The notes under the pieces: generated by a model
What the model was told of the DNA's origin: nothing
Seen by the model: the letters and a program-made list of their open reading frames with translations, nothing else
Database searches by the model: none
Position numbers and translations under genes: made by a program
Part shown: positions 25,229 to 33,422 of the stretch, piece after piece
Layout: every line of letters starts with the position of its first letter
How positions within the stretch are numbered: position 1 is the stretch's first letter
Assembly: GCA_020632795.1 (NCBI GenBank)
Contig: JACKEV010000007.1
Coordinates: 496,001 to 560,000 of the forward strand
Direction of reading: 5' to 3'
DNA from: Alphaproteobacteria bacterium
GTDB taxonomy: Bacteria > Myxococcota_A > UBA796 > CAJQPC01
DNA length: 64,000 bases

Positions 25229-26668
25229 TCAGTGGAGCACGAGCCAGGCCATCAGCCCCACCGCGGCCACCAACCCTGCCCCGATCCATAGGGGGCGCCT
25301 CCAGCCCGCGCCCTTCGGATGCCCCACGGTCGGTGGTGGGGGAGCCGCCGGGTCTGCCGCCTGCGCCAACCAGCGCTCCGCCGCGGGGAACGCCTCGGTG
25401 TGCTGCGGCAGCAGCTCACGGGGGAGCAGGGCGTTCAGGGTCGCGGCCTTCGGCACACCGGACGCGGGGTCGTCATAGCGGACACTCAGCTTGGCGACAC
25501 AGTCGGGCTGCTCTCGGGGCTGCGGGGTGGCGAAGAGGAACATCTCCAGGACGGTCTCGTCGTCCCGAAGCCACACGGACCCCATCGTCCAGCTCCGGAT
25601 CGGCCAGGGCGACCGCACGAGGAGCGCGCGGAGCCCGTCCCCGACCTGGGCGAGGAGCGCGTCGCGGCGGATCCAACCGGCGAGGAAGACCGGATTGGAG
25701 AGGTGCTCGCTGTAGGGCCAGTCCGGCAGGGTGCAGCGCTCCAGCGCGCCGAACCGGATGGCGTAGCGCGGCGGGCCGTTGACGGGCAGCGCCTCGCCCG
25801 GGACCGGATCTGGCGGAGCCCAGGCGTCACGGAGCGCCGCCCCCAGGGACGCGCCGAGCGGCTCCAGCCTCCTGAGGCCGGCGAGCAGCGCGGCGGTGCT
25901 CTCCCTGTCTTCGGGGTCGGCCTCGTCATGGACGCGCCTGGCCAGAGCGATCGCGTGGTCGATGCGCGCGGCGAGCGGCGCGCCGGGGTCTACGGCGCCG
26001 GCCTTGACCGCCTCCTCCGTGAGGAGTTGGACCAGGGCCAGCGCCGCCGCGTGGTCGACCGCCCGGCTGCGTCGGCCCCGCCGCTCCAACTCCTCATGCA
26101 GCTCCACCACGGCCTCGGGCTCCCCGGCCTCCAGACAGAGGGACGCCAGCGCGCCGAGGATCTCCTCGTGGTCAGGGAAGTCCCGCGCGAGCCCCTCCAG
26201 GATGTCCAGCGCCTCGCTGTGGTCTCGGTGAGCGCGGCAGACCATGCAGCGCGCCCACCGCGTCAGGAGGTGGCCAGGCAGCATGCGCTCCAGGTCTTCG
26301 ATCCAGGCGAGCGCCTCCTGCGCCTGCGGGGCGGTGAGGTCGGGCTCGCCCGGCCTCATGCCGCCGAGCTGGTGGGCGAAGGCGGCCACCGGCTCGCCGA
26401 TCATGACGACGCGCGCCAGCACGATCATCGCGGTCCGACGGACGTTCGGGTCCCGGGTCGAGTCGAGGAGCGCATGGAGCTGGGGGTCGTCACGGATCTC
26501 GCGGAGAGCGTGAAGGCCGTCGGGGTGGAGGTGCTCCCGCCAGGCTCCTGGAGGGAGCGGCGGGCCCGTCGTCTGTCGTTCCTCCGGCTCCCTGTCCGGC
26601 GAGGCCTCGCGCAGCATGCTCTCGAGGCAGCGGTTCAGGAGATCGTCGTCGGCCGGGGGGGCGGTCAT
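25229..26668 (-). CDS. tail-anchored helical-repeat protein of the CHAT locus
   Basis: Starting at ATG 26668 the product has 479 residues. Residues ~1-300 are helical, with TPR-like pairs (LDILEGLARDFPDHEEILGALASLCLEAGEPEAVVELHEELERRG, shown in part: ALDILEGLARDFPDHEE). Residues ~320-440 form an alpha/beta region with many aromatic residues (ALERCTLPDWPYSEHLSNPVF). A single C-terminal membrane helix (WIGAGLVAAVGLMAWLVLH) ends the protein, so it is probably tail-anchored with its bulk in the cytoplasm. No known enzymatic motif. It is the last gene of an operon with the zinc-ribbon and 58-residue genes and converges on the CHAT gene. Confidence 0.65.
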   Translation of the reverse strand: MTAPPADDDLLNRCLESMLREASPDREPEERQTTGPPLPPGAWREHLHPDGLHALREIRDDPQLHALLDSTRDPNVRRTAMIVLARVVMIGEPVAAFAHQLGGMRPGEPDLTAPQAQEALAWIEDLERMLPGHLLTRWARCMVCRAHRDHSEALDILEGLARDFPDHEEILGALASLCLEAGEPEAVVELHEELERRGRRSRAVDHAAALALVQLLTEEAVKAGAVDPGAPLAARIDHAIALARRVHDEADPEDRESTAALLAGLRRLEPLGASLGAALRDAWAPPDPVPGEALPVNGPPRYAIRFGALERCTLPDWPYSEHLSNPVFLAGWIRRDALLAQVGDGLRALLVRSPWPIRSWTMGSVWLRDDETVLEMFLFATPQPREQPDCVAKLSVRYDDPASGVPKAATLNALLPRELLPQHTEAFPAAERWLAQAADPAAPPPPTVGHPKGAGWRRPLWIGAGLVAAVGLMAWLVLH

Positions 26669-26715
26669 GGGGCCTCTGCGGTGCGGTGCGGCAAGGGTGT
26701 CATGCTCGATCCGAT

Positions 26716-27126
26716 TCAGCCGGACAACAGGGCGGCCGCCGACAGGAGGACGAGCACCCCCAGCCCGACCGCGAGGAGGCAGCCGCAGCCTGAGCCGTCG
26801 CCGCTGCCGTTGTCCACCTCGGCCAGGGTCAGGCCGGAGACGGGGTTCTTCGTACCGCATGTGCAACGATGCGTGGTGAATCCGCGCTGGCACGCGCTGC
26901 AGAAGAGACCGGCCTGGCCGTCTGAGAAGCCGAGGATGTGGTGATGCTCTCCGCAGTTGGGGCAAGGCGCGATGGGCGTCACGCTCTCGCAGCGCAGGCA
27001 GATGAGCCCATGCTCGTCCGGCGTGACGGGGAGGGAGCTCCCCGTTGAGTTGATGCGGTGAACCTCGAGCAGGGCCTTGAACGGCTCTCGTCCGAGCGCA
27101 CGGTATCTGATTCCATCGGTCGTCAT
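26716..27126 (-). CDS. zinc-ribbon protein with C-terminal membrane helix
   Basis: The 136-residue protein has four CxxC-type pairs: ICLRC, CPNC, CSAC and CTC, enough for two zinc ribbons, and a C-terminal hydrophobic helix (CLLAVGLGVLVLLSAAALLSG). Topology and size suggest a small membrane-bound metal-binding adaptor. It lies 47 nt before the tail-anchored helical protein and 12 nt after the 58-residue gene in the same operon. Confidence 0.65.
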   Translation of the reverse strand: MTTDGIRYRALGREPFKALLEVHRINSTGSSLPVTPDEHGLICLRCESVTPIAPCPNCGEHHHILGFSDGQAGLFCSACQRGFTTHRCTCGTKNPVSGLTLAEVDNGSGDGSGCGCLLAVGLGVLVLLSAAALLSG

Positions 27127-27138
27127 CGCCGCTCCGAA

Positions 27139-27315
27139 CTACTTGTCATAGAGGTAGGCCTCTGCCCGACGCATCGCGTCGCTGCTGCTGGAGGCCTGGC
27201 CGCACAGCGACCAGCCTGCGTAGGAGACGAAGACCTGCCGGGACGCCGGGTCCCACTTCACGTCGTAGCTCCGACCTGCGCCGGATCTCACGAGGCCGAT
27301 TCGCTGTGCAGCCAC
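27139..27315 (-). CDS. 58-residue unknown protein
   Basis: A GTG at 27315 is preceded by AGGAGG (27326-27321) with 5-nt spacing and opens a 58-residue frame ending TAG 27139: it begins MAAQRIGLVRSGAGRSY and ends AMRRAEAYLYDK. It has a mixed strand-helix pattern (SYDVKWD, QVFVSYAG) and no known motif. The strong ribosome binding site and 12-nt distance to the zinc-ribbon gene support a real first gene of the operon. It is short enough to be missed by gene finders. Confidence 0.6.
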   Translation of the reverse strand: MAAQRIGLVRSGAGRSYDVKWDPASRQVFVSYAGWSLCGQASSSSDAMRRAEAYLYDK

Positions 27316-27422
27316 TCTGTCCTCCTGATGAGACGCGCACGAAGCCCCCTCCCAAGGGCACCTTCATGCGCGTGGGTCCTCTCACTGTGTCGAGACGGGC
27401 GCGGCCTCGCGCCGTCGCTGGC

Positions 27423-27451
27423 ACTATGGCCGGGCCGCCCGGGGGGCGCAA
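27423..27451 (-). promoter_or_regulatory. possible sigma-70 promoter of the 58-residue gene operon
   Basis: On the minus strand TTGCGC (27451-27446) and CATAGT (27428-27423) are separated by exactly 17 nt, about 108 nt before the GTG start. The match is moderate, and the spacer is a GC-only run. Confidence 0.35.
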
Positions 27452-27502
27452 GGCCTCCCGGGGCCGCTTGTTCTTACGGTTCTTTCGGCTCGCCCGCGGG
27501 GC

Positions 27503-27838
27503 TCAGTCGTCCAGCACGATCACGCAGCTCGCCGCCGCGGGCTCCGGCCGGAGATCGAGCGGATGGTCGCAGGTTCCGACCAGGCTGTCGTCGAGCGAGG
27601 CGCCCTCCAGCTCGTAGATCCCCGAGGGCACCGACTCGATGAGGAAGCTGCCGTCCGAGGCCGTGCCTTCGACGGCGACCACCTCCTCATCCTCCAGGAG
27701 CTTGACCTCCCCCTCGACCCCCACCAGGGCCGCGCCGCTCCAGGTGACGAGCTGACCGGAGACATCCCCACCGGCGTGCGCTGGCGTGACGGCCATGAAT
27801 CCAAGACAGAGAACGCCTGATGCGTGATGGATACGCAT
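27503..27838 (-). CDS. small secreted protein with carboxypeptidase-regulatory-like fold
   Basis: From ATG 27838 the product has 111 residues with a signal peptide (MRIHHASGVLCLGFMAVTPAHA). The mature part resembles a prealbumin-like carboxypeptidase-regulatory domain: VSGQLVTWSGAALVGVEGEVKL ... GTASDGSFLIESVPSGIYELEG, then two Cys (GTCDHPL and ASCVIVLDD) that may pair. Such domains serve as structural or binding modules outside the cell. It is divergent from the winged-helix STAND gene (158 nt between starts). Confidence 0.6.
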   Translation of the reverse strand: MRIHHASGVLCLGFMAVTPAHAGGDVSGQLVTWSGAALVGVEGEVKLLEDEEVVAVEGTASDGSFLIESVPSGIYELEGASLDDSLVGTCDHPLDLRPEPAAASCVIVLDD

Positions 27839-27996
27839 GATCACACCTCTGTCGGCGTCTCGGGGTTGTTTGTGTGTTGCCCGTCGCCGACGATCCAGTC
27901 ATACGAGGTGCCGCGTTTGATGTCCTGTTTGTACACAGTTTCCAACGCCCCGGCGACGCTTGCCCCCGGCGCCGCAGGCCGCTATCTGGACCGGCG
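27839..27996. promoter_or_regulatory. divergent intergenic region, promoters not resolved
   Basis: The 158-nt gap between divergent starts is AT-richer than its surroundings (gggttgtttgtgtgttgc, gatgtcctgtttgtacacag). It must hold promoters for both genes, but I cannot single out boxes with confidence. Confidence 0.3.
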
Positions 27997-30669
27997 ATGT
28001 CTGCCTCCTCCCTGTTGATCCATCCGGGCCCGGTCCTGCTGGACCTGGAGCGGGGGGTGGTCTCGGTGAACGGGGTTCGACAGGAGGGGACGCTGGAGCC
28101 GATGCACATCGCGGTGCTTCGGCACTGCGTTGCACACCCGGGGCGTCTGTTGAGCTACGAGGAGCTGCTCGAGGCCGTCTGGGGGGACACCGAGGCGCGG
28201 GCGCGCTCCAAGCTCTTCAAGGCGGTGAGCGTCCTCCGCGCGCGCCTGGGGCGGCCGCTCGGGGCGCAGCTGCTCCGCACCCGTCCGGGGAAGGGCTACG
28301 TCTTCACCGGCGTCGTCCTGGGCGCTCCTCCCCCTGCGCCGCCACGGGAGACGGCGGATCGCTTCGTCGGGCGGGCCGCCGACATGGACAGGCTCCTGCG
28401 CAGGCTCCAGGACGCCGCAGGACCCACGCTGCTGGTGGGTCCCGGTGGGGTCGGCAAGACGCGGCTGGCCACGGAGGCTGCGCGGCTGGTGTCCATGCAG
28501 CGGGCTCGGCCGGTGGTCTTCGTCTCGCTCGTCGAGGCTCGGACGCGCCCGGACGTGCTGGTCACCGTCGCGCATGGCCTCGGCCTCCGGATGACCACGA
28601 CGTCGAGCGCGGCGCGGGCAGAGGGACGGGTCACCGACGCCCTCCGGGCCCTCTCCGGGGTGCTGGTGCTGGACAACCTGGAGCAGGTCGATGAAGACGG
28701 GCTCCGGCTCCTCTCGTCCTGGTGCGCGGAGGCTCAAGGCGCGTCGATCGTCGCCACCTCGCGGTTTGTGGTGCCGGCTTTCGAGGCCAGGCCGCTGCAG
28801 CTCGAGCCGATGGGGGACGACGACGCCCTCGCGCTGCTCGGTGAGGCGGTGGCGGCCGCCGGAGGGGAGCCGGTCGACCGCAGCGCGCTGGTCGCGCTGA
28901 CCCGGCTGCTGGGGGGCCTCCCCCTCGCCCTGCGGATGGCGGCCTCACACCTGGCCTTCATCCCGGCCCCCCAGCTCGTCGCGCTGCTCCAGGCGTCCGG
29001 CCTGGGCGCCCTCACCGACCCCGCCGCGTCCGCCGCGCGTCACCGCAGCCCCAGGGCCGCCGTCGGCTGGACCTGGGCGCTGCTGGACGAGGACGAGCGG
29101 GCCGCGCTCCTCAGGATGTCGGTGTTCCGCGCGCCGTTCACACCCGAGGCCTTCGCACACATGTGCGGGGGAGGCGAACCGGACCGCCTGGGGGAGGCGC
29201 TGGGGTTGCTCGGCCGGCTGCGGCGCCGCTGCGTGGTGCTCGAGGAGCGCCCGAGCGTGGGCGGCCAGCGGCGGCTGATCCTGCCCGAGGCCATCCGACA
29301 GTTCGCCCGCGACGCGCTCGATGACCCCGCGGTCGCGGAGGAGCGGCACGCGACGTTCATCCTCAGCCGCTGCGCGCCGCTGGCCGAGCGCGCCGAGCTG
29401 GGGGGCGCGGAGGCGCTGGCGTCGCTGCTGACCCACTACGCCGACCTGCAGGCGGTATTCGAACGAAGCCTGGATCGCGCGCCCGAGCGTGCGGCCCGCG
29501 CGGCCCTCATCCTGGCGTTGATCCTGGAGCGGCAGGGCCCGTTCCACCTCCTGGACGGGCTGCTGGAGCGGGCCGGTGGGCAGGCCGAGGTCCCGACGGA
29601 TCTCCAGGTTCGCGTTCAACTCTCCCGCGCAGCGGCCCTTCGGCGACTGGGGCACCGAGATGCCCTCGGGCGCGCGCTGCTGGAGGCTGAGCGCCTCGCC
29701 CGGTCGTCCGGCGCACCGAAGGTGCTCGCGCGGGTACACAACGCCCAGGGCCTCGCCGCGCTGGAGCAGGGGCACGTCGCCCGCGCAGAGTCCTGTTTCG
29801 TCCAGGCGATCCAGGAGGCGCTGGCGGCCGGTGACCACCGGCAGGTGGCGCGGGCCTGCGCGAACCTGAGCCTCCTGCTTCGGCGGGTCCAGCGTGTCGA
29901 CGAAGCGATGGAGGCCCACCACCGGGCGATGGAGTACGCGGAGCGGGCGGACGACCGGCTCTGCATGGCGCGCGCGCTGGGCAACGTGGCCAACCTGCAC
30001 CTCCACGCGGGGCGCTTCCTGGAGGCACGCGCCGCGCTCGGGCGGGAGCTGGTGCTGCACCACGAGATGGGGGATCTGGTCGCTGAGGCGCGCGCGCGCG
30101 CCAACCTGGGGGCACTGCTCCTGGAGCAGGGGCACCTGGAAGAGGCCGAGCCGATGCTCTCCGACGCCCTGGACATGCACCGCATGAGCCGGAGCGTGGG
30201 CGCCGAGGCCATCGTACAGACCAACCTCGCGCTGCTGGAGCTTGAGCGTGGCCACCACGCCTCCGCGCAGGCTCGGCTCCTCGACGCGCTGGAGACGCAG
30301 GAGCGCATCGGAGACCACAAGCACGCCGCGCTGACAGGCATGATCCTCTCCCTGCTGCTGCTGGAGCTGGGCGCGACCCGCGAGGCCCTGCGGTGTTGTG
30401 CGCTCGCTCGGGCCCGCGCGGACGAGGTCGGAGACGGGGGGGTCGGCGTGTTCGCGCGGCTGGTCGAGGTGCTCGGGCGCCGGGCTCAAGGGGCGCCTGG
30501 GGAGGCGGAGGCCGCCCTGCAGGACGCCCGCGCGCGCGCTGGCGCCACCCCCGACGAGGAGATCGCGCAGGGGCTGGCCCTCCTGGCCGGGCAGCCGCTG
30601 GACGTGAGCGCCCGGACCACGGCGGTCCTCCGGGTGCTGGCGCGGCGCGGATGTCGCCCAGGATCCTGA
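27997..30669 (+). CDS. winged-helix STAND NTPase regulator with TPR repeats
   Basis: From ATG 27997 the protein has 890 residues. Residues ~10-107 are an OmpR/BTAD-type winged helix (ILSYEELLEAVWGD-like: LLSYEELLEAVWGD; then SKLFKAVSVLRARLG and RTRPGKGYVFTG). Residues ~120-450 are an NB-ARC/STAND NTPase with Walker A GPGGVGKT (148-155), Walker B VLVLDNLEQ and sensor-like IVATSR, and LGGLPLALRMAA. The C-terminal ~400 residues are TPRs (AEEAEPML.. type units). It resembles AfsR/SARP-like transcription factors that switch on when a ligand binds the TPR/STAND part. It is probably the regulator of the adjacent signalling block. Confidence 0.85.
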   Translation: MSASSLLIHPGPVLLDLERGVVSVNGVRQEGTLEPMHIAVLRHCVAHPGRLLSYEELLEAVWGDTEARARSKLFKAVSVLRARLGRPLGAQLLRTRPGKGYVFTGVVLGAPPPAPPRETADRFVGRAADMDRLLRRLQDAAGPTLLVGPGGVGKTRLATEAARLVSMQRARPVVFVSLVEARTRPDVLVTVAHGLGLRMTTTSSAARAEGRVTDALRALSGVLVLDNLEQVDEDGLRLLSSWCAEAQGASIVATSRFVVPAFEARPLQLEPMGDDDALALLGEAVAAAGGEPVDRSALVALTRLLGGLPLALRMAASHLAFIPAPQLVALLQASGLGALTDPAASAARHRSPRAAVGWTWALLDEDERAALLRMSVFRAPFTPEAFAHMCGGGEPDRLGEALGLLGRLRRRCVVLEERPSVGGQRRLILPEAIRQFARDALDDPAVAEERHATFILSRCAPLAERAELGGAEALASLLTHYADLQAVFERSLDRAPERAARAALILALILERQGPFHLLDGLLERAGGQAEVPTDLQVRVQLSRAAALRRLGHRDALGRALLEAERLARSSGAPKVLARVHNAQGLAALEQGHVARAESCFVQAIQEALAAGDHRQVARACANLSLLLRRVQRVDEAMEAHHRAMEYAERADDRLCMARALGNVANLHLHAGRFLEARAALGRELVLHHEMGDLVAEARARANLGALLLEQGHLEEAEPMLSDALDMHRMSRSVGAEAIVQTNLALLELERGHHASAQARLLDALETQERIGDHKHAALTGMILSLLLLELGATREALRCCALARARADEVGDGGVGVFARLVEVLGRRAQGAPGEAEAALQDARARAGATPDEEIAQGLALLAGQPLDVSARTTAVLRVLARRGCRPGS

Positions 30670-30749
30670 GTCCTTCTGGTACCCTCGACCCCCCCCAAGG
30701 ATTCGGGCGCAGGGAAGGCGCCTCCTCATCGCCCTGGTGCTTCCCTGCC

Positions 30750-30866
30750 GGCGAGGTGGACGCCGACCCGGCGGTCAACCCGGCGGCCAACGAGGCCTGC
30801 AACGGCTACGACGACGACTGCGACGGCCAGTCGAACCTCTACAGCTGCGAGGTGTGGGTGCGCTGA
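30750..30866 (+). pseudogene. remnant of a MopE-repeat protein gene
   Basis: In a 303-nt gap, a 38-codon stretch ending TGA 30866 encodes the end of a MopE repeat: GEVDADPAVNPAANEACNGYDDDCDG then a tail SCEVWVR. No start codon or signal peptide precedes it. Its final WVR resembles the end of the fibrinogen-like MopE lipoprotein at 4464-6368, so it is probably what is left of a paralogue after deletion. Nothing else is visible in 30670-30920. Confidence 0.6.
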
Positions 30867-30923
30867 CGAGGGTGGTATCGCACATCGACGTGGGGCGAAT
30901 CCCACACGCTCCCTTCAAAACGG

Positions 30924-30960
30924 TAGCCTGGAGCAGGACTTTTCTGGCATGCCCCTTGCT
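30924..30960 (+). promoter_or_regulatory. candidate promoters of the kelch gene, including a sigma-54-like site
   Basis: TAGCCT (30924-30929) fits the local -10-like pattern, 43 nt before ATG. TGGCATGCCCCTTGCT (30945-30960) matches the sigma-54 consensus except one base (T for C in TGGCAC) with correct GG-GC spacing, but would start transcription only ~2 nt before the ATG. One of the two is likely coincidental. Confidence 0.35.
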
Positions 30961-30972
30961 TGATGGGTGGGC

Positions 30973-32061
30973 ATGAACACCTTGATCCTGTTGATGAGCC
31001 TCCCCGTCTTCGCCCAGGAGTGGGATCCTTCACCCTCAGAGCGCGTCGACCCTGCGGTCGCCACCCTCCCGGATGGCCGCGTGGTGCTGTTCGGAGGACT
31101 GGACCCTGACGGCAACCCCCTCGGGGACACCTGGGTCCGCGACCCGGACACCGCGATCTGGTCGCGGGTCGAGGGTGGCGATGCGCCGGCCGCACGCCTC
31201 GGTCACACGATGGTGACGCTACCCGACGGTCGCGTGGTCGCGTTCGGCGGCCAGGAGGCCTCGGGGGACATGTTCAACGACCTCCACTTCTTCGAGAACA
31301 ACCAGTGGCGCGCCGAGGTCGCCACGGGGGACCCCCCGACGCCGCGCCGCGATCATGTGTCCTGGGTCCCGGAGGGCAGCGACGAGGTCTACGTCTTCGG
31401 CGGTGTGGACGCCGTGGGGAACACCCTGCGGGACATCTGGCGCCTCACCAACGAGCTGGCCTGGGTCCAACTCCCCGACGCGCCGGTCGCCTGGGCGGCC
31501 GGGGGTGTGGGGAGCAGCTCCCTTGAGGCCTGGTTTTTCGGCGGCGACGACAGCTTCCGGCTCTTCGGGTACTCGGGGGGCTCCTGGGGGAGCGCCAGCC
31601 TACCCGGCGGGCCGGGGCTGCACCCGCAGGGCGCGACCGCACAGCTCGGCGACAAGGTCTACTACCTGGGCGGCGAGACCAGCGGCGCGTCGCTGGTCGC
31701 CGGCCCCAGCGCCTGGGTCTTCGACGCTGACGCCTTCGCGTGGTCCGCTCTGCCGGACCTGCCCCACCCGGTCAGCGGAGCGGCGGCGGCGGCGCTGCCG
31801 GACGGGACGATCCTGCTCATCGGGGGCGAGGACGACGCTGGCGACGTCGGCGGGGCCTGGTCTTTCGACCCCAGCGCCGAGGCCTGGAGCGCGGTCGAGG
31901 TCCAAATAGACGACGGCAGCGGCGGCGACGACACCGGGGACAGCGGGCTGACGGGCGACGGCGGCAAGGACTGCGGCTGCGCGGGCGGGCCCTCCGGGGG
32001 CAGCGCGGCGCTGCTGCTGGCGCTGGCCGCGCTGCGGAGGCGCCGAGTCGCTCAGCGCTGA
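30973..32061 (+). CDS. secreted kelch-repeat protein with MYXO-CTERM tail
   Basis: From ATG 30973 (an in-frame GTG lies at 30967) the product has 362 residues. A signal peptide (MNTLILLMSLPVFAQ) is followed by six or so kelch-like blades, each with a VVLFGG-type strand: RVVLFGGLD, RVVAFGGQE, EVYVFGGVD, EAWFFGGDD, KVYYLGGET, TILLIGGED, together forming a beta-propeller. A DDGSGGDDTGDSG linker precedes the MYXO-CTERM signal CGCAGGPSGGSAALLLALAALRRRR. It should be surface-anchored; propellers of this type bind proteins or glycans or act as enzymes, and no catalytic residue set is evident. Its 3' end overlaps the convergent SDR gene by 10 bases. Confidence 0.85.
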   Translation: MNTLILLMSLPVFAQEWDPSPSERVDPAVATLPDGRVVLFGGLDPDGNPLGDTWVRDPDTAIWSRVEGGDAPAARLGHTMVTLPDGRVVAFGGQEASGDMFNDLHFFENNQWRAEVATGDPPTPRRDHVSWVPEGSDEVYVFGGVDAVGNTLRDIWRLTNELAWVQLPDAPVAWAAGGVGSSSLEAWFFGGDDSFRLFGYSGGSWGSASLPGGPGLHPQGATAQLGDKVYYLGGETSGASLVAGPSAWVFDADAFAWSALPDLPHPVSGAAAAALPDGTILLIGGEDDAGDVGGAWSFDPSAEAWSAVEVQIDDGSGGDDTGDSGLTGDGGKDCGCAGGPSGGSAALLLALAALRRRRVAQR

Positions 32062-33332
32062 GCCGGGTTCTGCGCCAGGAAGCCCACCACCAGTGGATCA
32101 TCGCGGAAGTGGGGGTCGCGGGCCAGGCGGCGGCGCACGCCCAGGTCCAGGTCCCGCCAGATCTCCACGGGGATGCCCTCGCCGGCCCACCAGCAGCGGA
32201 ACTCCTCGGCGAGCTTGTCGCGCAGCAGGTCGACGTCGCCGGTGTAGCGGAGATCGCCGTCCGTGGACAGGACCCTGACGCCGGTCATCTCCGGCAGCTC
32301 TCCGCCGTGGGCGCGCACATGGCGGGGGCCCGCGCTGGCGCGGGTGAAGTCGAGCTGCGCGCCCTCGGCGTCCACGCCCACCCGGGCCAGGTCCGCCACG
32401 AGCTGGGCGTGCACCACCCGGCGCAGGTCCGCGCTCGCGGTGGCCAGCACCCGGCCGCCTCGCCCGATGTCCGCCGGGTGCGCCGGGGGGTCCCCCTGGG
32501 GGTAGACCGTCCCCCGTAGGGCGGGCTCCGCGGTGTCGCTGTCCTGGCCCTCCAGAGCCTGGGCCAGGGTGTCCTGGGGCAGGGCCCCGGCGGTGGCCCG
32601 GGTCGTGCCCGCGTCCACCGACACGTCTCCGGGGGGCAGCGGCAGGTAGCGGGTCTTCGGGCCCCGGCGCTTCTGCACGAAGGGCGCGATGGCCTGATCG
32701 AGGTCCCTGCTGAAGTAGGTCTCCGGCCCGCCGACGCACTGCATGCGGCCCGGGGTGAAGGCGGCCAGCTTGTCGAGGGTGATCCGGGCGGCGTCGCGCC
32801 GGGAGAGGGGCGACCACCGCGCCCCGCTGGGCAGGGGGTGGGGCGCGCGCCCGTCGGGGGGCCGGACGTGGCCCTCGAGGACCTCGTCGAAGAAGGCGCT
32901 GAACTTGAGGATGCACCAGGGCGCCTCGACGTCCCGGATGCCGTTCTCCAGCTCGAAGGAGAGCTGGTTGATCTCGCTGTAGGACCAGCGGAAGGCCCCC
33001 ATCACCGAGACGTGCAGCAGCCGGCCCGCCTCCACCTCGGCGGCGGCCAGGGCGATGTTGGCGGTGGCCTCGCGGGGGTAGATGATCGCCCCGGGGCCGC
33101 TGTGGCGGGGGTCGATGCAGGACACCACGGCGGTGGCGCCCTCCATGACGGCGCGGACCGCGTCCAGGTGCTCGGGGTCGGCGTAGGAGAGGCGCTGGAC
33201 ATCGACCATGCCCTTGATCCGATCGATGTCCCGGTCGTCCCTGGCGATCGGGCGCACGGCGAGGCCCCGCCGGGTGGCCTCCCTGAGCACCGCGACCCCT
33301 GTGCGGCCGTTGGCGCCGAACAGCACCAGCAT
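32052..33332 (-). CDS. NAD(P)-binding NmrA/SDR-like protein with C-terminal extension
   Basis: The 426-residue protein has an atypical short-chain dehydrogenase N-terminal domain: dinucleotide loop LVLFGANGRTGVAVLREA, VVSCIDP, then SVMGAFRWSYSEINQLSFELENGI, where the usual catalytic YxxxK is replaced by YSEIN..., so it may bind NAD(P) without dehydrogenation, as NmrA proteins do. NmrA-like segments run to about residue 230. The last ~170 residues (YPQGDPPAHPADIGRGGRVL...VRRRLARDPHF) match no family I know. A plus-strand AGGAGG-type site precedes its ATG on the minus strand (AGGAGTCCCATG). Confidence 0.7.
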   Translation of the reverse strand: MLVLFGANGRTGVAVLREATRRGLAVRPIARDDRDIDRIKGMVDVQRLSYADPEHLDAVRAVMEGATAVVSCIDPRHSGPGAIIYPREATANIALAAAEVEAGRLLHVSVMGAFRWSYSEINQLSFELENGIRDVEAPWCILKFSAFFDEVLEGHVRPPDGRAPHPLPSGARWSPLSRRDAARITLDKLAAFTPGRMQCVGGPETYFSRDLDQAIAPFVQKRRGPKTRYLPLPPGDVSVDAGTTRATAGALPQDTLAQALEGQDSDTAEPALRGTVYPQGDPPAHPADIGRGGRVLATASADLRRVVHAQLVADLARVGVDAEGAQLDFTRASAGPRHVRAHGGELPEMTGVRVLSTDGDLRYTGDVDLLRDKLAEEFRCWWAGEGIPVEIWRDLDLGVRRRLARDPHFRDDPLVVGFLAQNPAQR

Positions 33333-33422
33333 GGGACTCCTCCTGAATCACCCCGGCGCGGTCACCGGTCGCCCCATCATACTCTGCGGCGATTGCCCGT
33401 ACAGGCGATGAGCGGGTAAGTT

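Noticed and set aside
27146..27451. 101-codon minus-strand frame over the start of the small operon
   Set aside because: It is in a different frame from the GTG-started 58-residue gene, which alone has a proper ribosome binding site and spacing.
30393..30866. 157-codon frame ending in the MopE remnant
   Set aside because: Its first part is an antiphase shadow of the STAND gene; only the last 38 codons resemble a protein.
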